12,428 nucleotides of DNA from positions 1 to 12,428 of the forward strand of contig SKWV01000114.1 in assembly GCA_007128755.1 (NCBI GenBank), in the 5' to 3' direction. Below, in pieces: positions 6,445-12,262 of the stretch. This stretch comes from Trueperaceae bacterium (GTDB lineage Bacteria > Deinococcota > Deinococci > Deinococcales > Trueperaceae). Position 1 is the first letter of the stretch. Each line of letters opens with the position of its first letter. Below the pieces are notes generated by a model. It saw only the letters and a program-made list of their open reading frames with translations, did no database searches and had not been told where the DNA came from. The position numbers were made by a program, and so were the translations under genes.

Positions 6445-7230
6445 ATGATGTCGCGGTTCGCCCTCACGCGGGTGCTCGCCGTCGTGCTCGCGGTGACGCT
6501 CCTCGCCCTCGGTACGGCGACGGCGCGTGACGCGGCGTTCGCGCAGATGCACGACCTGCTCACCCGGGGGTACTACAACTCGGCCGCCCAGCTGAACGGG
6601 CCGAACCTGATCCAGCGCTTCCCGGACGACCCGGAGGCGCACCTCCTCTACGCGCGGGCGCTCTACTTCGTCGGTGACGTCGCGGGCGCGAGCGCCCGCC
6701 TCGCGCAGGCGACGGAGCGGGTCGGCAGCGGCGTCCCAGCCGATCACGTCCACTTGGGCGGCCTCATCCGCGCGGCCCAGGGCGACGCGGCAGGGGCCGT
6801 GCGGCCGCTGCACAACGCCTTCTTGCGCACGCGCTCGTACGAGTACGCCATGGACTGGGCGCGGGTCGCGTGGCAGGCAGGGATGTACGAGGAGGCGATC
6901 GACGCCTACGCGGCCGCGGCCCTCACCGATCGCGGCCGCACCGAGCCGTGGCCCCCGCTCGGCCGAGGGCGGCTCCTGGCCTCGCTCGACCGGACCGAGG
7001 AGGCGATCGCCGCGTTCGAGCTCGCCATCCTCGTGTTCGAGGCGAACGACCCGGGCGGTGCGTTGCCGTCACCGGCGTACGTCGAGGCGTACTTCCGGCT
7101 CGGCGAGGCCTACGAGGGGCTCGGGCTCCTGACGAGCGCCGAGGCGGCGTACAAGTCGGCCCGCACGGCCGACCCGAACTTCGGGCCGGCGGTCCGTGCC
7201 CTCGACCGGCTCTCGCGCCGCATCGACTGA
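6445..7230 (+). CDS. Exported tetratricopeptide-repeat protein
   Basis: The 261-residue product starts with a signal peptide: basic start (MMSRF...TR), hydrophobic core at about 10-23, and an AxA site (ATA, residues 25-27) before RDAAF. The mature part is built of helical repeats of TPR type. Blocks such as DDPEAHLLYARALYFVGDVAGA, HVHLGGLIRAAQGDAAGAV, AWQAGMYEEAIDAYAAAALTD, RLLASLDRTEEAIAAFELA and AYFRLGEAYEGLGLLTSAEAAYKSARTADPN show the W/L-G-Y-A-F-A-P pattern, most clearly in the last two. No catalytic motif is visible, so it is probably a protein-interaction scaffold outside the cytoplasmic membrane. There is no lipobox Cys. The leaderless promoter TAGACT supports the ATG at 6445; a second ATG follows at once (6448). 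It lies behind csaB on the same strand and converges on the SIMPL gene, so a cell-envelope role is plausible but not shown. Confidence 0.85.
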   Translation: MMSRFALTRVLAVVLAVTLLALGTATARDAAFAQMHDLLTRGYYNSAAQLNGPNLIQRFPDDPEAHLLYARALYFVGDVAGASARLAQATERVGSGVPADHVHLGGLIRAAQGDAAGAVRPLHNAFLRTRSYEYAMDWARVAWQAGMYEEAIDAYAAAALTDRGRTEPWPPLGRGRLLASLDRTEEAIAAFELAILVFEANDPGGALPSPAYVEAYFRLGEAYEGLGLLTSAEAAYKSARTADPNFGPAVRALDRLSRRID

Positions 7231-7253
7231 GACGCGTCAGGGCGCGCGAGGGA

Positions 7254-7961
7254 TCACGGCAGCGTCTCGAAGCGCACCTCGAGCCACACCTCGACGGCGA
7301 GCTGCCCTGCCGCGACGGGCGCCCCGCCACGACCGTCGGCCAGCGCGAAGGTGCGCTCCATGGGCACGATCGGGCCGCCGAGCACGCCCTCGGCGATGTG
7401 ATGGGCTCGGCCCAGGGTGAGGCCGGCGAGCTCGGCGAGGTGCTCCGCCTTCTCGCGCGCGGCGGCGAACGCTTCGCGCCGCGCCTCGGCCTCGAGCTCC
7501 CCGGCAGCGGCGATGGTGTAGTGGATCCCGCCGACGTGGTTCGCGCCCGCCTCCGTCGCGGCGACGAGCAGCCGGCCCACGGCGTCGACGTCACGCACCG
7601 TGACCTGCAGGTGATGCGTGACGCGGTAGACGATCGCCGCCGGGCGCTGGCGGTCCTCGAAGCGCTCCTCGCGCCACACCGAGAACACGGTGGTGCGGAC
7701 GTCGGCGGGGTCGACGCCCTCCGCGGTCAGCGCGGCCCGCACGGCTGCGATGGCGGCGTCGGCCTGGGCGAGCCCTTCGGCGACGTCGGCCTCGGTCGTC
7801 GTGAACCCGACGTCGAGCGTCGCCATGTCGGGAGCGCCGTGGGCGACGCCATGGGCGCTCACCGCGATCTCGCCCGCCAGGGCGTGGCCGGCGAGCAGCG
7901 CGAGGGTCAGGACGCAGGCGACCAGCGCGCTGCGCGACGGGCGGGTGTCGAGACGGAGCAT
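7254..7961 (-). CDS. Exported SIMPL (DUF541) domain protein
   Basis: The 235-residue product has a signal peptide (basic DTRPSR, hydrophobic stretch at about 12-24, likely cleavage after HALA at about residue 29). A SIMPL/DUF541 domain follows (YggE-like, COG2968). Typical features are the opening IAVSAHGVAHGAPDMATLDVGF, an EADVAEGLAQADAAIAAVRAAL helix, GVDPADVRTTVFSVW, a YRVTHHLQVTVRDVDAVGRLL block, and AREKAEHLAELAGLTLGRAHHIAEG. The C-terminal strand AGQLAVEVWLEVRFE also fits. These proteins lie in the periplasm or at the cell surface and form ring-like oligomers in some cases; in E. coli YggE is linked to oxidative stress, but the biochemical role is unknown. A strong AGGAGG (7966-7971) lies 4 bases before the ATG. 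It follows the VWA gene after 43 bases on the same strand, so it is probably the last gene of the moxR-VWA unit. Confidence 0.88.
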   Translation of the reverse strand: MLRLDTRPSRSALVACVLTLALLAGHALAGEIAVSAHGVAHGAPDMATLDVGFTTTEADVAEGLAQADAAIAAVRAALTAEGVDPADVRTTVFSVWREERFEDRQRPAAIVYRVTHHLQVTVRDVDAVGRLLVAATEAGANHVGGIHYTIAAAGELEAEARREAFAAAREKAEHLAELAGLTLGRAHHIAEGVLGGPIVPMERTFALADGRGGAPVAAGQLAVEVWLEVRFETLP

Positions 7962-7965
7962 GGTT

Positions 7966-7971
7966 CCTCCT
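7966..7971 (-). promoter_or_regulatory. Ribosome binding site of the SIMPL gene
   Basis: AGGAGG on the minus strand, 4 bases before the ATG at 7961. It supports that start and shows that SD-led translation coexists with leaderless genes in this window. Confidence 0.65.
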
Positions 7972-8004
7972 CGGGGGCGACGTGGCGACGCGGCCCCACG
8001 GGTG

Positions 8005-9249
8005 TCAGTTCACGAGCTTGGTGCGGCGCGACTGGAAGTCCTGCAGCACGTAGCGGCCGATCGTGTGGGGCGTCGTGAAGTAGGCCTTGCCCCGCGTCAT
8101 GGCCGAGACGCGCTGCACGAAGGCGATGAGCTCGGGGTCACGCGCCAGCATGAAGGTGTTGACCTGGATCCCCTGCCGCCGGCAGGAGCCGACCTCCCGC
8201 AGGGTCTCGCCCAGCACCAGCGGGTCGAGCCCGTAGGCGTTCTTGTAGACGCGCCCGTTCGGCAGCGTGATGGCCGACGGCTTGCCGTCGGTGATCATCA
8301 CGATCTGCTTCATGTCCTTGTTCTGACGCTTGAGCAGCTTCTGCGCGAGGCGCAGGCCCTCGGCGGTGTTGGTGTGGTACGGGCCGACCTGGGACTGCGC
8401 GAGCTTCGCGAGCGGCACCTCCTCGGCGGAGTTGTGGAAGAGCACGAACTGGATCGTGTCACCGCGGTACTGGGTCCGGATGAGGTGCGCGAGCGCGAGG
8501 GCCACCTGCTTCGCCGGCGTGAAGCGGTCCTCGCCGTAGAGGATCATCGAGTGCGAGCAGTCGAGCATCACCACCGTCGCGCACGACGAGGTGTACTCCG
8601 ACTGGACGACGACGAGATCGTCCTCCTCGAGGATCAGTCGGCCGTCGCCCATGCCGCGCCTCGCGGCGCGCATGAACGTCTGCGGCACGTCGAGGTTGAG
8701 CGCGTCGCCGAACTCGTACTCCTTGCTGGCGCCGGTCGTCTCGACGCCGGTCGTGAGCTGCTCGGTATCGTGCGCCCCGAGGCTCGCCGAGCCCGACGCC
8801 CCGAGGACGTCGGTGAGCGTGCGGTAGCCGAGGAAGTCGATCGCCTTGTCGGTGAGCTCGAAGGTCGCGCGGCCCGGGTCGGGCGTCTCGCCCACGCCGC
8901 CGCCCGTCTCCCCGTCGGCCGGCGACTGGCCCTCGCCGGGACGGAGGTAGCCCTCGCGCTCGAGCCGGCCCGCGAGCTCGCGCACCGTCTCCCCCAGCTC
9001 GCTCTGGAGCCAGTTCTCGCTCTCCATCGCCCGGTCGAGGATGTCCTGCGTCACCAGGCCCTCGCGGATCAGCGCCTCGGCGATCGCCTCGTAGAGGTCG
9101 AGCATCGTCTGACGCGCGTCGGGATCGGGGTCCCACGGGTCGTTCTCGAACCCCGATTGCAGCAGCCGGTCCTGCAGCATCCGCATGAGGTCGGCCATGT
9201 CGAGGTCGTCGAGGGTGGACTCGTACTTGGAGTACCTGATCGTCGGCAC
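8005..9249 (-). CDS. VWA-domain (MIDAS) protein paired with a MoxR-type ATPase
   Basis: The 414-residue product has two parts. The N-terminal 200 residues are charged and mostly helical (for example LYEAIAEALIREGLVTQDILDRAM), with a Gly/Asp-rich linker at about 104-126. The C-terminal half is a von Willebrand factor A domain with an intact metal site: D230-x-S232-x-S234 in MLDCSHSM, a Thr in YHTNTAEGL (293/295), and T320-D321 in MITDGKPS. There is no signal peptide or membrane segment, so it is cytoplasmic. It resembles the BchD/ChlD-like and CoxE-like proteins that work with a MoxR or ChlI-type AAA+ ATPase. I take it as the partner of the ATPase 17 bases upstream, probably a substrate adaptor. 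The target is unknown. The GTG at 9249 has GGGAGGG 7 bases upstream, and the open frame before it overlaps moxR without family similarity. True magnesium chelation is unlikely, as no chlorophyll genes are nearby. Confidence 0.88.
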   Translation of the reverse strand: MPTIRYSKYESTLDDLDMADLMRMLQDRLLQSGFENDPWDPDPDARQTMLDLYEAIAEALIREGLVTQDILDRAMESENWLQSELGETVRELAGRLEREGYLRPGEGQSPADGETGGGVGETPDPGRATFELTDKAIDFLGYRTLTDVLGASGSASLGAHDTEQLTTGVETTGASKEYEFGDALNLDVPQTFMRAARRGMGDGRLILEEDDLVVVQSEYTSSCATVVMLDCSHSMILYGEDRFTPAKQVALALAHLIRTQYRGDTIQFVLFHNSAEEVPLAKLAQSQVGPYHTNTAEGLRLAQKLLKRQNKDMKQIVMITDGKPSAITLPNGRVYKNAYGLDPLVLGETLREVGSCRRQGIQVNTFMLARDPELIAFVQRVSAMTRGKAYFTTPHTIGRYVLQDFQSRRTKLVN

Positions 9250-9256
9250 GCGGCTC

Positions 9257-9263
9257 CCCTCCC
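9257..9263 (-). promoter_or_regulatory. Ribosome binding site deciding the VWA gene start
   Basis: GGGAGGG on the minus strand lies 7 bases before the GTG at 9249, inside the 17-base gap after the moxR stop. It argues for this start although the frame is open for more than 600 bases further upstream. Confidence 0.6.
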
Positions 9264-9266
9264 TCG

Positions 9267-10718
9267 TCAGTTCCAGCGCCGGCGGCCGGCGCCGGCGGCG
9301 ACGGCGGCCTCGTCGGCCGCCTCGTACCCGCGCTCCTCGGAGCGGCCGACCTGGCGCCGGGCCACGAGCCCCTCGAGGATGAACTCGGCGGCGACCGCGA
9401 CGTCCTCGGCACGCGCCTCGCCGCCCTCGCGGGTGGCGACGGCCTGGGCCGCGTCGACGAGGCCCGGGACCGCCTCGAAGATGGCGACGAGGCGACCGGT
9501 CTCCAGCGTGTCGGGCACCTTGAGCGTCCCCTCTTCGGCGAAGTAGGTGACGATCCCCTCGACGTCCACGTCGGCCGAGCGACGCGTGAAGACCTGCCCG
9601 ATCGCCCGGCGCACCAGCTCCCGAGCCACCGCGTCGCCGCCCTTGAGCTCGCCCTCGTACTCGAGCTCGAGCTTGCCCGTGATGGCCGACAAGCTCGCGT
9701 ACACGTCGCTCGGGCGCGCGAGCTGGACCCGCTCGCCGAGCGAGAGCCCGCGCCGCTCGGCGTTCGACACGACGTCCTCGAGCAGGCTGATGGGCAGTCG
9801 CTGCGAGACACCGGAGTGCTTGTCGATGCGCGAGTCGTCGCGCGCCTGGAAGGCGACCTCCTCGACGATCTCCCGGACGAACGAGGGCACCTCGACGCCG
9901 GTGTCGCGCTCCACCCATGCCTCCTGGCCGGTGATGGCCATGCCCTCCTCGACCGTGCGCGGGTAGTGCGTCCGGATCTCGGATCCGATGCGGTCCTTGA
10001 GCGGCGTGATGATCTTGCCGCGCGCGGTGTAGTCCTCGGGGTTCGCGCTGAACACCAGGAGCACGTCGAGCGGCAAGCGCACCGGGTACCCCTTGATCTG
10101 GACGTCGCCCTCCTGCATGACGTTGAACAGGGCGACCTGCACCTTGCCCGCGAGGTCGGGGAGCTCGTTGATCGCGAAGATGCCGCGGTTCGCCCGCGGC
10201 AGCAGGCCGTAGTGGACGGAGCGGGGATCGCCGAGCTGGGTCCCGAGCCGCGCGGCCTTGATCGGGTCGATGTCGCCGACGACGTCGGCCACGGTGACGT
10301 CGGGTGTCGCGAGCTTCTCCACGTAGCGGGCGTCGCGCGGCAGCCAGCCGATGCGCGCGTCGTCACCCTGATCCGCGACGATCGTCTTGCCGTCGAGCGT
10401 GATCGGGGCGAGCGGATCGTCGGGCAGTTCCGCGTCGGCCAGGATCGGCACCTCCTCGTCGAGCAGGTCGACGAGTGCGCGCAGCATGCGCGTCTTCGCC
10501 TGCCCCCGCAGGCCGAGCAGGATGAAGTTGTGGCGCGACAGGAGCGCGTTCACGACCTGCGGCACGACGCTGTCCTCGTAGCCGAGCACGCCCGGGAACA
10601 CCGTGCGACGCTCTCGGAGGCGCTCGATCAGGTTGCCGCGGAGCTCGTCCTTGACACTCCTGCCGGCCGGTGTGGCCGCTCGCTCGCGCCGCAACGCCCC
10701 GAGCGTACTCGGCTTCAC
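9267..10718 (-). CDS. MoxR/ChlI-type AAA+ ATPase with atypical Walker motifs
   Basis: The 483-residue product is an AAA+ ATPase of the MoxR/magnesium-chelatase-I clade (COG1239-like). The core is at about residues 30-290. The P-loop reads GLRGQAKT (69-76), with Ala where the usual GxxGxGKT has Gly. The Walker B region reads GIFAINEL (179-186), with Asn184 in place of the usual Asp and Glu185 kept. Sensor 1 is Asn226 in FSANPEDY, and the likely arginine finger is Arg243 in PLKDR. The insert NVMQEGDVQIKGY is the helix-2 hairpin typical of this clade. I recall the same altered motifs in actinobacterial relatives, so they are probably a family trait. The helical C-terminal third ends in a low-complexity tail. 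The GTG at 10718 has GAGGAG 6 bases upstream; an ATG at 10775 would add 19 residues. It leads the unit with the VWA and SIMPL genes. Such ATPases usually act as chaperones that activate metalloenzymes or remodel complexes. Confidence 0.9.
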   Translation of the reverse strand: MKPSTLGALRRERAATPAGRSVKDELRGNLIERLRERRTVFPGVLGYEDSVVPQVVNALLSRHNFILLGLRGQAKTRMLRALVDLLDEEVPILADAELPDDPLAPITLDGKTIVADQGDDARIGWLPRDARYVEKLATPDVTVADVVGDIDPIKAARLGTQLGDPRSVHYGLLPRANRGIFAINELPDLAGKVQVALFNVMQEGDVQIKGYPVRLPLDVLLVFSANPEDYTARGKIITPLKDRIGSEIRTHYPRTVEEGMAITGQEAWVERDTGVEVPSFVREIVEEVAFQARDDSRIDKHSGVSQRLPISLLEDVVSNAERRGLSLGERVQLARPSDVYASLSAITGKLELEYEGELKGGDAVARELVRRAIGQVFTRRSADVDVEGIVTYFAEEGTLKVPDTLETGRLVAIFEAVPGLVDAAQAVATREGGEARAEDVAVAAEFILEGLVARRQVGRSEERGYEAADEAAVAAGAGRRRWN

Positions 10719-10724
10719 GACGTG

Positions 10725-10730
10725 CTCCTC
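10725..10730 (-). promoter_or_regulatory. Ribosome binding site deciding the moxR start
   Basis: GAGGAG on the minus strand lies 6 bases before the GTG at 10718. The competing ATG at 10775 has no such site and overlaps the candidate -10 box, so the GTG is preferred. Confidence 0.6.
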
Positions 10731-10773
10731 GCGTGGTGGACGCTCTTCGCGGCTCCAAGGGTGATCATGCCGC

Positions 10774-10779
10774 ATGCTA
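10774..10779 (-). promoter_or_regulatory. Candidate -10 box (TAGCAT) of the moxR-VWA-SIMPL unit
   Basis: TAGCAT on the minus strand fits TANNNT. With a start site about 7 bases downstream (near 10767), the leader would be about 49 bases and would contain the GAGGAG ribosome binding site. No clear -35 is visible. Confidence 0.4.
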
Positions 10780-10848
10780 GCACCGCGCCCGAACGACCGG
10801 TGTGCCGCCGCCCCCAGTCGGCGACGCCCTCCAGCACGCCCGTCCGGG

Positions 10849-10854
10849 TACCCT
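10849..10854 (+). promoter_or_regulatory. -10 box (TACCCT) of a leaderless cinA promoter
   Basis: TACCCT fits TANNNT and ends 5 bases before the ATG at 10860, with no Shine-Dalgarno in between. It would drive cinA and, by read-through, recA. The spacing is slightly short compared with pyrG (8) and the TPR gene (6). Confidence 0.5.
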
Positions 10855-10859
10855 GCGCC

Positions 10860-12146
10860 ATGATCACCATCCTTCGCGCCGAGCTCGTCGCCGTGGGCAC
10901 CGAGCTCCTGCTCGGCGAGATCGTCGATACCAACAGCGCCTACCTCGCCCAGGAACTGGCCGCGCGCAGCGTCGACGTCTACTGGTCGCAGCGCGTGGGC
11001 GACAACCGCGGCCGCATCACCGAGGCCATCACGGCCGCACTGGGCCGCTCCGATCTCGTGGTGCTCTGCGGCGGCTTGGGCCCCACCGACGACGACCTCA
11101 CCCGCGAGGCGATCGCCGACGCCGTCGGCGAGGTCCCCGCCATCGACCCGGAGCTCGAGGCCGGGCTGCGCTCACGGTTCTCGCGCTTCTCCCGCTCCAT
11201 GCCCGCAGGCAACCTCAAGCAGGCGTGGCTCATCCCCTCGGCCGAGCCGCTCGCCAATGCGAACGGCACCGCGCCCGGCTGGTTCGTGCGCACGCGCGTC
11301 GGCGACAGGATCAAGGTGGTGGCGGCGCTGCCGGGGCCGCCGCGCGAGCTCGTGCCGATGTGGGAGGAGCAGGTGCTCCCACGGCTCGCCTTCCCGGCCG
11401 CGACGTTCGCGGCGCGCACCCTCAAGACCTTCGGGGTCGGTGAGTCGCACCTCGCCGAGCGCCTCGTGGGCCTGACCGAGCGCGCGAACCCCAGCGTCGC
11501 GACGTACGCGAAACGCGACGGGGTCCACGTCCGCGTCGCCGCGAAGGCGGCCGACCACGACCTCGCCGCCGCCCTCCTGGCGCCCGTCGTCGACGAGGTG
11601 CGCCTCCGGCTCGCGGGCCACGTCTGGGGCGAGGACGCCGACGAACTCGCCGACCTGGTGCTCACGCGCCTCCGCCTCACCGGCCACACGCTCTGTGTGG
11701 TCGACGGCGCGACCGGCGGCGCCCTCACCGACCTGCTCGGCTCCGTGGTGCCGCCGTCAGGCGCTGCAGTGGGCTCGGAGCCGCTCGTGGGCGCCGTGAT
11801 AGCATGGCGAGACGAAGCGTTGGCCCTCCTCGGCGTGGCGTACGAGCCGTCCGCGGGCCGCATTCCGAGCAGCGATTCGGAGGCTGCGGCGCTCGCGGCG
11901 CACCTAGCCGAGCAAGGTCGTGCTCGTTGTGCTGCGGACTATGGCGTGGGCATCGCCCCCTGGTGGACGGCGCCCGCGGAGACGGCCCCAGATCGCCCCA
12001 CGGTCGGTTCGGCGTGGGCGGTGACGGGACCGGGCGGGACCGAGGCACGAGCCGTGACGGCGCCCCATTCGGGGCATGCGGCGCGCCGCGAGCGCCTCGC
12101 GTTCACCGCCCTCGTCGCCCTGTGGACGCAGTTGTCGACGACGTGA
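10860..12146 (+). CDS. cinA: CinA-family protein with intact N-terminal domain and degenerate deamidase domain
   Basis: The 428-residue product has the two CinA domains. The N-terminal MoaB-like (COG1058) domain, about 1-170, is well kept. It shows VAVGTELLLGEIVDTNSAYLA, RVGDNRGRI, CGGLGPTDDDLTREA (70-84), the NGTAPG block (135-140) and LPGPPRELVPMWE (157-169). In the family it has ADP-ribose/NADH-pyrophosphatase-type activity. A middle segment carries TFGVGESHLAERL and the YAKRDGVHVRVAAKA strand. The C-terminal PncC-like domain (about 262-428) keeps its overall layout but has lost its hallmarks. The usual ESCTGG is DGATGG at 282-287 (catalytic Ser gone), YSNEAK is WRDEAL at 316-321 (catalytic Lys gone), and TGIAGP is replaced by PWWTAP. 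NMN deamidase activity is therefore unlikely. The ATG was chosen for the leaderless -10 box. recA follows on the same strand after 116 bases, as in Deinococcus, but without the thpR/ligT gene found between them there. Confidence 0.92.
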   Translation: MITILRAELVAVGTELLLGEIVDTNSAYLAQELAARSVDVYWSQRVGDNRGRITEAITAALGRSDLVVLCGGLGPTDDDLTREAIADAVGEVPAIDPELEAGLRSRFSRFSRSMPAGNLKQAWLIPSAEPLANANGTAPGWFVRTRVGDRIKVVAALPGPPRELVPMWEEQVLPRLAFPAATFAARTLKTFGVGESHLAERLVGLTERANPSVATYAKRDGVHVRVAAKAADHDLAAALLAPVVDEVRLRLAGHVWGEDADELADLVLTRLRLTGHTLCVVDGATGGALTDLLGSVVPPSGAAVGSEPLVGAVIAWRDEALALLGVAYEPSAGRIPSSDSEAAALAAHLAEQGRARCAADYGVGIAPWWTAPAETAPDRPTVGSAWAVTGPGGTEARAVTAPHSGHAARRERLAFTALVALWTQLSTT

Positions 12147-12177
12147 ACGGCGCCGCGGTCTCACCGCCGGCGCCTGC

Positions 12178-12193
12178 GCGTCCGACCGGACGC
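12178..12193 (+). repeat. Hairpin in the cinA-recA gap
   Basis: A perfect 6-bp stem (GCGTCC at 12178-12183, GGACGC at 12188-12193) has a GACC loop. It lies about 30 bases after the cinA stop. No T-run follows, so an intrinsic terminator is unlikely. It may be a leader or processing element in a cinA-recA transcript, or chance in GC-rich DNA. Confidence 0.3.
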
Positions 12194-12222
12194 AGGACGA
12201 GCGCCTCGCGGCGTGCGCCCTC

Positions 12223-12234
12223 CCTGCCGGCAGG
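12223..12234 (+). repeat. 12-bp perfect palindrome upstream of recA
   Basis: CCTGCCGGCAGG is its own reverse complement and lies 28 bases before the recA ATG. It could be an operator-like site or the base of an RNA hairpin that affects recA translation. It matches neither the Deinococcus RDRM (an AT-rich palindrome) nor the Gram-positive or E. coli LexA boxes. Confidence 0.3.
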
Positions 12235-12246
12235 ATGCGCCCCCCT

Positions 12247-12251
12247 GGAGG
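12247..12251 (+). promoter_or_regulatory. Ribosome binding site of recA
   Basis: GGAGG lies 11 bases before the ATG at 12263. The spacing is on the long side. The 116-base gap before recA contains no TA dinucleotide and so no TANNNT box, which makes a separate recA promoter of that type impossible here and favours cotranscription with cinA. Confidence 0.45.
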
Positions 12252-12262
12252 CGACGATTCTC

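Noticed and set aside
7231..7253. Possible bidirectional terminator between the convergent TPR and SIMPL genes
   Set aside because: The 23-base gap contains only the short palindrome GACGCGTC and no stem with a T-run.
8170..8186. Inverted repeat around CCTGCC-GCC-GGCAGG resembling the palindrome upstream of recA
   Set aside because: It lies within the VWA coding sequence where codon composition explains it, and the two copies differ in spacing. It is not good evidence for a shared regulatory site.
9250..9918. Minus-strand extension of the VWA gene into moxR
   Set aside because: The extension has no similarity to any family, overlaps moxR in another frame, and a good ribosome binding site precedes the GTG at 9249.
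9816..10859. Plus-strand frame open across moxR and in phase with cinA, suggesting a longer CinA
   Set aside because: The extension is antisense to the well-supported moxR. CinA homologs start just before AVGTELLLG, and the leaderless -10 box supports the ATG at 10860.
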